Part shown: positions 4,042 to 8,847 of the stretch, piece by piece | How the letters are laid out: each line of letters opens with the position of its first letter | Numbering within the stretch: position 1 is the first letter of the stretch | Origin: Candidatus Hydrogenedentota bacterium | Lineage (GTDB): Bacteria > UBA8481 > J006 | Assembly: GCA_003697085.1 (NCBI GenBank) | Contig: RFFU01000044.1 | Coordinates: 1 to 8,847, forward strand | Reading direction: 5' to 3' | DNA: 8,847 nt | Made by a program: the position numbers and the translations under genes | Notes under the pieces: model-generated | Databases searched by the model: none | The model's input: only the letters and a program-made list of their open reading frames with translations | What the model was told of the DNA's origin: nothing

Positions 4042-6084
4042 CGTCCGCTCCCGTTTCGCGGCCTCGCGGGCCCGAACCAGATTGAAAGCGGCTTCGACGG
4101 CTTGGGAATCCGCCTTCACCGCGCGTTCAAACATTCGTGCCGCTTCCTCAGGTAACCCGCGACGGTAGTAGATATTTCCCAATTGAGTATAGGCCCGGGC
4201 GTCGTTCGGTTCCAAGCGGGCTGCGACACGAAGCACATCGACGGCTTCGTCATACCGAAGTTGTCTCGAATAGATAATTCCGAGGTTGTAATACACATCC
4301 GGGTTCGTCTTATCGAAGACCAACGCCTCTTTCAGGTCGTTTTCCGCGGCCGCCAAATCCCCTCGTTTATCCTCGAGCAGTGCCTTCATCAGAAAAATCC
4401 GGGCGCGTTCCTTGTTGCTTCGCGCGGCCGATTCCGCCCGCTCAATCCACTTTCCGGCTGGATCCAGCCTCTCGAGTTGAAGATTCAACCGAGCCAATCG
4501 CAGAAGAATCTCGACGGACGCTTCCCCGTTCTCCACGGTCCGCTCGTACTCCGTGATCGCGGCATCCGGCCGTCCCGTCGCCAGATAAGCGTCGGCGAGG
4601 GCCGTGGCGTACTTCGGATCCTTCCGATCCAAATCCACGGCCCGGCGCAGCGCTTTTACGGCCTCCTCATTCTTTTGCAACCGCCTCAGGATCAGCCCCT
4701 TGTTATAGAAGGTCCGCGGGTCCTCCGGATCCCCTTGCTCGTATTCCGCCAAGGCTCCTTTCCAATCACCTCGTTTCTCATAGATCAGGCCGAGGTTGAC
4801 GTGAGCGCGGGGAGCGAGAGGTCCGTGCAGCGCGACGACCTTTCGAAACATCGCCTCCGCGCGATCCAGTTGGTCTTTTTCGAGGAGGATATACCCGACG
4901 GTGAAATACGCAAAATCGGCGGAGGTATCGTAGGACAGGCCTTTTCCGAAGGCCGCCAGACTCTTTTCGTACCTCTGATCCAGGAATTCCACGCTGCCAA
5001 GCCCGAACCATGCTTCCGCATCACCGGGCCTGATCGCGAGGTATTTCTGATAGGCCCCGCGCGCCTCGTCGAAGAGGCCGGCCTGAGCCTTTGCCACCGC
5101 CTCGTTGAAGCGATAATCCGGCACCTCCGGATCCTCTTCCGCCGCCTTTTCAAAACGACGCCCGGCCTCGTCAAGCATCCCCTGCTTGTAATACATCAAT
5201 CCCGCCAAGGCGCGCGCGCGAGCCCGCTCGCGTACGTCGGAGAGAAATCGCGCAGCGGTATCGAACGAGGCGGCGGCGGCGGCGTATTTCTCCGAGTTCC
5301 TCATAAGAACGAGACCTCGGTTGAAATGAGCCGCTCCGTTTCGCGGCTCAGACTGCAAAACGGCTTCATAAGAACGAAGAGCCCTCGAAAATTCTTCACT
5401 CGCAAAGTAGGAGTTCCCCAAATTGAGAAGGATTTGCATATTGCTCGGCGCCAGCCTCGCCGCCTCCTCCAGCGCCGTCACCGCCTCCCGAATCTTTCCC
5501 GCGTGAAGATAAGCCAACCCGAGATCATGCATGGCCAAGGGGTCCCGCGGATCCAAGCGAACCGCTTTTCGCAAAGAATGGATCGCCTCGCGCCTATCTC
5601 CGAGTTGATCTGAAATGATTCCGATTTGAATAAAGGCGCGGCGACCGTATTCCCCCTGGGGATCAATCTCGATCACACCGCGAAAGGCATCCAAAGCCGA
5701 AGCGAGATCGCCTTTTTCGAGATTGACGAGACCAAGGTTATATCGCAATCGCAGGGTTTCTTTCGTACGCCCGGCCAGACCACCCAACTGCGATTCCGAT
5801 GGAACCTTGATCTCACGCCTCTCCTCGGCGGGTTCGAGGACTTTGCGTTCCGGAGGCCGAATCGTACCGGGCACCTCTTTCCCCCGGCTCGAACCCGTTC
5901 GGTCTCCCCCCTTTTTCAACAACCCCGTCGGAACGAGGCCCTTGAGGGCGGAGACGGCACGGTTCGGAGGCCGAACCTCACGACGGGCACGGACGGCTTC
6001 CTCTCGTGCCCACTGCACGAGGAAATAGGCTCCCGCCAGGGAGAAAACCAACGCCAAGATCGAAACCAGATATTTCCCCTTCAT
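4036..6084 (-). CDS. Membrane-anchored protein with about 16 TPR units
   Basis: A 682-residue protein. Residues 5-25 form one hydrophobic membrane helix at the very N-terminus with no cleavage site, followed by a basic stretch (WAREEAVRARREVR), a charged proline/lysine-rich linker to about residue 105, and then nearly continuous tetratricopeptide repeats to the end. I count about 16 units of 33-36 residues with the usual pattern, for example YNLGLVNLEKGDLASALDAF, HDLGLAYLHAGKIREAVTAL and YNLGIIYSRQLRYDEAVDVL. Such proteins act as scaffolds for protein complexes, often in envelope assembly. Positive charges after the helix would by the positive-inside rule leave the TPR domain in the cytoplasm, though the N-terminal KGK is also basic, so topology is uncertain. 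The ATG overlaps the nusB stop (ATGA), and its own stop overlaps the deacetylase start. The partner is unknown. Confidence 0.88.
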   Translation of the reverse strand: MKGKYLVSILALVFSLAGAYFLVQWAREEAVRARREVRPPNRAVSALKGLVPTGLLKKGGDRTGSSRGKEVPGTIRPPERKVLEPAEERREIKVPSESQLGGLAGRTKETLRLRYNLGLVNLEKGDLASALDAFRGVIEIDPQGEYGRRAFIQIGIISDQLGDRREAIHSLRKAVRLDPRDPLAMHDLGLAYLHAGKIREAVTALEEAARLAPSNMQILLNLGNSYFASEEFSRALRSYEAVLQSEPRNGAAHFNRGLVLMRNSEKYAAAAASFDTAARFLSDVRERARARALAGLMYYKQGMLDEAGRRFEKAAEEDPEVPDYRFNEAVAKAQAGLFDEARGAYQKYLAIRPGDAEAWFGLGSVEFLDQRYEKSLAAFGKGLSYDTSADFAYFTVGYILLEKDQLDRAEAMFRKVVALHGPLAPRAHVNLGLIYEKRGDWKGALAEYEQGDPEDPRTFYNKGLILRRLQKNEEAVKALRRAVDLDRKDPKYATALADAYLATGRPDAAITEYERTVENGEASVEILLRLARLNLQLERLDPAGKWIERAESAARSNKERARIFLMKALLEDKRGDLAAAENDLKEALVFDKTNPDVYYNLGIIYSRQLRYDEAVDVLRVAARLEPNDARAYTQLGNIYYRRGLPEEAARMFERAVKADSQAVEAAFNLVRAREAAKRERTE

Positions 6085-6539
6085 ACGGTCTCTCTTTTCC
6101 TCGCGGAAGGTTTCGTGAATCTCCGCGCAACCGCATCCAGGACTCCATTCACAAAGGCCGCGGCTTCCTCACCCGCGTAAATTTTCGCCAACTCGACGAC
6201 CTCGTCAATGACTATCTCCCGAGGCACCTCTTCTCCGTTCTGGTCGCCATACCAATACTCAAAGATTCCCATCCGTAGGAGAGTCTTCTCCGATCGACCC
6301 ATACGATCCAATCGCCAGTTCGAACCCGCCGACTCGATCGCGCGGTCCAATTCCTCCCGATTCCGCAATGTTCCCTCGACAAGATGGCGCACAAATTTCT
6401 TTTGCCGATGGGGAACGCCTCCTTGCAATTGGTAGAACAACGCGATTTCCTCTTCGAGACCCTTCAACACCTCCGAAAACCTTCCCTCCGCCTGAAAGAG
6501 CATTTTGAAGGCCGCCTCGCGGGCTTTACGCCGAATCAT
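6081..6539 (-). CDS. nusB: Transcription antitermination factor NusB
   Basis: A 152-residue all-helical protein of typical NusB length. NusB pairs with NusE (ribosomal protein S10), binds boxA RNA and supports antitermination of rRNA transcription. Hallmarks are RRKAREAAFKMLFQ (3-16) near the N-terminus, DRMGRSEKTLLRMGIFE (78-94) and the very conserved C-terminal block IVIDEVVELAKIYAGEEAAAF (109-129) followed by VNGVLDAV (130-137). The ATG at 6539 lies inside ribH (14-base overlap) with a GAGG site about 7 bases upstream, so both are translated from one mRNA. The ribH-nusB linkage is common in bacteria. The stop overlaps the start of the TPR gene by 4 bases. All conserved blocks are intact. 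Confidence 0.95.
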   Translation of the reverse strand: MIRRKAREAAFKMLFQAEGRFSEVLKGLEEEIALFYQLQGGVPHRQKKFVRHLVEGTLRNREELDRAIESAGSNWRLDRMGRSEKTLLRMGIFEYWYGDQNGEEVPREIVIDEVVELAKIYAGEEAAAFVNGVLDAVARRFTKPSARKRETV

Positions 6540-6993
6540 TTCCGCCCTCGTCTCCTCGTTTCAAACGATCTTGGAGAGCAAGCATCTCGCGAGCCGCTTC
6601 CGCCGCCTCCGCCCCCTTGTTCCCCAGCGGTCCCCCGGCACGCGCCATCGCCTGCGCGAGACTGTCTACAGTCAACACTCCAAACGCCACGTAGAAACCC
6701 TCGGTACAAATTCGGACCAAACCGGTGGTGACCGCGTGACAGATCCAATCGAAATGCGGCGTCTCACCCCGCACGACTGCTCCGATAGCCACCGCGGCAT
6801 CAAAACCCGCATCACGGGCCCATCGCGCCGCTGCAACCAACTCGAACGCTCCCACCACTTCGCACTCCTCCACCTCCACGCCGCTCGTCTGGTCCAACAC
6901 CGCTCGCGCCCCCTTGCGCAACCTCTGTGTGACCGGGCCGTTCGTTCGCGAGACAATCAACGCGACCTTTTTTCTCGCCCTCTCACCCTTCAT
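6526..6993 (-). CDS. ribH: 6,7-dimethyl-8-ribityllumazine synthase
   Basis: A 155-residue enzyme that condenses 5-amino-6-ribitylamino-uracil with 3,4-dihydroxy-2-butanone 4-phosphate to the lumazine precursor of riboflavin; it normally assembles into pentamers or 60-mers in the cytoplasm. Visible signatures: the substrate loop SRTN (15-18), GAFEL (48-52), GAVVRGETPHFDWIC (71-85) with catalytic H80, FGVLTVDSLAQAMARAGG (104-121) with phosphate-binding R118, and NKGAEAA (125-131). The loop has SRTN where many homologues have ARFN or ARFW, a mild variation. The ATG at 6993 follows a strong GAGGAGGAG site. A 97-base gap separates it from ribBA, the only open junction of the operon, so it is translated independently of ribBA, perhaps to allow higher output. 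Confidence 0.96.
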   Translation of the reverse strand: MKGERARKKVALIVSRTNGPVTQRLRKGARAVLDQTSGVEVEECEVVGAFELVAAARWARDAGFDAAVAIGAVVRGETPHFDWICHAVTTGLVRICTEGFYVAFGVLTVDSLAQAMARAGGPLGNKGAEAAEAAREMLALQDRLKRGDEGGNDSA

Positions 6994-7008
6994 AAATCCC
7001 TCTCCTCC

Positions 7009-7044
7009 TCATACGGCACCGTATTTTTTCGCAACTCTCTTCAT
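7009..7044 (-). CDS. Possible 11-residue leader peptide before ribH
   Basis: Within the ribBA-ribH gap a tiny frame (ATG at 7044, TGA at 7009-7011) would encode MKRVAKKYGAV. GGAG touches its ATG and AAGGA lies about 11 bases upstream. Its stop codon overlaps the beginning of the ribH ribosome binding site, 15 bases before ribH, which could couple the two. It also contains the palindromic ATACGG/CCGTAT pair (7011-7024). It may equally be chance. Confidence 0.2.
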   Translation of the reverse strand: MKRVAKKYGAV

Positions 7045-7090
7045 TCTCCGGTCGTTCCTTTCCGAGCGAACTTTTCGGGAACCGAACGCA

Positions 7091-8350
7091 TCACTTCTCC
7101 GCCAAAAACCGCAACATATGTCCCAATTTGTCTCGTTTCACCTCTAGATACCGGCGGTTTTCATCCCGAACGACCAACGGCATCTCAATCCGCTCCACGA
7201 CCTCGAGACCATATCCCTTCAAACCAATGATCTTTCTGGGATTGTTCGTCAGAAGTCGCAATTTTCTCACACCAAGACGGACAAGTATCTGGGCGCCGAT
7301 TCCGTAATCCCGTAAGTCGGCGCGGAAGCCCAACTTCCAGTTCGCCTCGACCGTATCCAACCCCTTCTCCTGAAGTTCGTAAGCCTTCAACTTGTTCTTG
7401 AGTCCGATTCCGCGCCCCTCTTGGCGCATATAGAGCAACACTCCCCGATCATTCTCGTCGATCGTCCGAAGCGCCGTCTCCAATTGATCTCCGCAATCGC
7501 ACCGCAAGGAGTGAAAGAGATCACCCGTCAAACATTCAGAATGAGCCCGCACCAGAACCGGATTCCCGTCGTCGACAGCGCCGCGAACCAGAGCAAGATG
7601 AATATCGCCGGTCAGGGTCTCCTCAAAGGCGTGCAGAAGGAAACGGCCGAAGCGGGTTGGAAGATTGATACTCGCAACGGGGCGGATCAGTTCCTCCTTC
7701 CGGCGTCGATAGGCGATCAGGTCCGCAATCGTGATGATCGGAAGGCCGTGACGTTCCGCAAATTTCTCCAGATCCGACATTCGGGCCATGGTGCCGTCAT
7801 CATTGAGAATTTCGCAGATGACGGCCACCGGATGTAACCCGGCCAGTCTCGCCAGATCGATCGCCGCCTCCGTGTGCCCTGCCCTTCTCAAGACGCCGCC
7901 GCGTTTCGCCACGAGAGGAAAGATGTGTCCTGGACGTGTCAGATCCACCTCCGTTGTCCTCGGGTCGGCCAAACATCGGATCGTACGGGTTCGGTCCGCG
8001 ACGGAAATGCCCGTCGTCGTTCCCACCCTCGCGTCCACCGAAACGGTAAAGGCGGTTCCGAGGGGGTCTGTTCCGTTCGAGACCATGGAAACAAGATTCA
8101 ATTCCCGGGCTCGTTCTTCCGTGAGCGGCACGCAGATCAGTCCGCGGCCGAACTTTGTCATAAAATTCACGGCGTCCTCGGATACGAATTCCGCCGCAAT
8201 CACAAGGTCTCCCTCGTTTTCGCGCTCGGCATCGTCCACGACAATGAGCATCTCCCCTCTTCGAAAACGGCCCACGGCTTCATCGATCGAGATCACGTGG
8301 GATACCTTGCCGGGGGTAATGCTTGGCGCGGATTCCCTCTCTCCGTTCAT
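7091..8350 (-). CDS. ribBA: Bifunctional DHBP synthase / GTP cyclohydrolase II
   Basis: A 419-residue fusion of the usual length that supplies both starting branches of riboflavin synthesis. The N-terminal RibB half (about 15-220) makes 3,4-dihydroxy-2-butanone 4-phosphate from ribulose 5-phosphate: DDAERENEGDLV (39-50), TRPGHIFPLVAKRGGVLRR (138-156), GHTEAAIDLARLAGL (158-172) and EILNDDGTMAR (180-190). The C-terminal RibA half (about 225-419) opens GTP: zinc ligands C273, C284 and C286 in HSECLTGDLFHSLRCDCGD, RQEGRGIGL (309-317), LRDYGIGAQIL (346-356) and LLTNNPRKI (366-374). Both active sites look intact, so neither half appears degenerate. The ATG at 8350 overlaps the ribE stop (ATGA), indicating translational coupling. 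Both activities are cytoplasmic. Confidence 0.97.
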   Translation of the reverse strand: MNGERESAPSITPGKVSHVISIDEAVGRFRRGEMLIVVDDAERENEGDLVIAAEFVSEDAVNFMTKFGRGLICVPLTEERARELNLVSMVSNGTDPLGTAFTVSVDARVGTTTGISVADRTRTIRCLADPRTTEVDLTRPGHIFPLVAKRGGVLRRAGHTEAAIDLARLAGLHPVAVICEILNDDGTMARMSDLEKFAERHGLPIITIADLIAYRRRKEELIRPVASINLPTRFGRFLLHAFEETLTGDIHLALVRGAVDDGNPVLVRAHSECLTGDLFHSLRCDCGDQLETALRTIDENDRGVLLYMRQEGRGIGLKNKLKAYELQEKGLDTVEANWKLGFRADLRDYGIGAQILVRLGVRKLRLLTNNPRKIIGLKGYGLEVVERIEMPLVVRDENRRYLEVKRDKLGHMLRFLAEK

Positions 8351-8847
8351 TGTCCTCGTTCCTCTTCGCTTCGTGCCGTCAAGGCCTCGACAACATAACG
8401 CGCTATCAAATCGTATTCGATGTTGACGCGCGTTCCCACCGGCGCCGTCCCGAGATTCGTGCGATCAAGTGTCTCCGGAATCAGAGCCACGCGGAAAACG
8501 CCGCCCGAACCTATCCGGTTCCACCTGGCCACAGTCAAGGAGACTCCGTTTACGGCCACCGAACCCTTCTCTGCCACAAGCCCCGGGGAGACCAAATCGA
8601 CCCGGAAGTCCATCTCGCAAAATTCTCCCTCCTTCGAGATCGCTTCGACTCTTCCCACGCCGTCGATGTGCCCCGTCACGAAGTGTCCTCCCAACCTGTC
8701 GGAAAGACTCAGGGAACGTTCCATGTTCACCGTCGTTCCCTCCGCATAATCTCCGGCGATCGTTCGTTCCAGCGTCTCCCGGCTCAATTCGAAGAAGATC
8801 CGTTCTCCGCTCGTCTCGACCACTGTCAGGCAACACCCATCGATCGC
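8347..8847 (-). CDS. ribE: Riboflavin synthase alpha subunit, 5' end cut by window edge
   Basis: The frame is open from the right edge to TGA at 8347, giving 166 residues; the first 30-40 residues, including the expected MFTG start, lie outside. The enzyme dismutates two lumazine molecules to riboflavin and one ribitylaminouracil. The two-fold repeated lumazine-binding domain is visible: first copy AIDGCCLTVVE at the edge, ETLERT, VNMERSL and GGHFVTGHIDGVG; second copy VNGVSLTV, PETLDRTNLG and VNIEYDLIARYV. The internal ATG/GTG codons nearby are not the true start, because the conserved CCLTV motif precedes them in frame. The last codons overlap ribBA by 4 bases. ribD and any FMN riboswitch would lie further right. 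Confidence 0.95.
   Translation of the reverse strand, partial: AIDGCCLTVVETSGERIFFELSRETLERTIAGDYAEGTTVNMERSLSLSDRLGGHFVTGHIDGVGRVEAISKEGEFCEMDFRVDLVSPGLVAEKGSVAVNGVSLTVARWNRIGSGGVFRVALIPETLDRTNLGTAPVGTRVNIEYDLIARYVVEALTARSEEERGQ

Noticed and set aside
4183-5613. Long open frame of 476 codons on the + strand, antisense to the TPR gene
   Set aside because: The opposite strand carries unmistakable TPR repeats over the whole span; the antisense translation is compositionally odd with no domain, and arises from GC-rich codon bias.
7011-7031. Palindrome plus T-run as a rho-independent terminator on the + strand
   Set aside because: The stem is only 5-6 bp and no + strand gene ends there, since it lies inside the minus-strand rib operon.

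Overview
The window looks like ordinary chromosomal DNA from a GC-rich, probably diderm bacterium whose phylum I cannot place. The diderm guess rests on a small LAGC-type lipoprotein and a NodB-type deacetylase with a signal peptide. Both chromosome arms carry housekeeping genes. Between them lies a gene-poor stretch rich in repeats.

Left part (1-1654). A leftward pair is read from a likely sigma70-type promoter at 956-984. It consists of a small DUF861/cupin protein (569-838) and the N-terminal B12-binding domain of a radical-SAM protein that leaves the window at position 1 (1-539). Facing away from them on the + strand is a DUF177/YceD-family gene (1112-1654), normally the partner of rpmF (ribosomal protein L32). 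No rpmF follows it here.

Middle part (1655-3340). Where rpmF would be expected, 667 bases hold a mosaic of repeats: a short hairpin, seven perfect GGGCAA hexamers (a G-quadruplex motif), a polypurine tract, an element with paired inverted arms (1830-2019) flanked by 11-bp direct repeats, a second small hairpin and a stray copy of an arm end. After this come a 65-residue predicted lipoprotein (+, 2322-2519) and, convergent to it, an orphan single-domain response regulator (-, 2617-3105). The regulator has its own strong-looking promoter inside an AT-rich island.

Right part (3341-8847, all on the - strand). This is a compact, translationally coupled operon read from right to left: ribE (5' end outside the window), ribBA, ribH, nusB, a membrane-anchored protein of about 16 TPR units, and a secreted polysaccharide deacetylase. 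Four of the five junctions are overlaps, mostly of the ATGA type. Only ribBA-ribH has a gap (97 bases). The riboflavin genes turn GTP and ribulose 5-phosphate into riboflavin, and nusB next to ribH is a common arrangement. Appending a TPR scaffold and an envelope carbohydrate deacetylase is less usual. At the TPR/deacetylase junction the stop and start codons sit inside a perfect 10-bp hairpin, which suggests that deacetylase translation depends on termination by ribosomes leaving the TPR gene.

I see no rRNA, tRNA, CRISPR array, transposase or phage gene. I do not see an obviously new multi-gene system. The most interesting items are the start-codon hairpin, the repeat mosaic with its G4 tract in place of rpmF, and the AT-rich promoter island of the response regulator.
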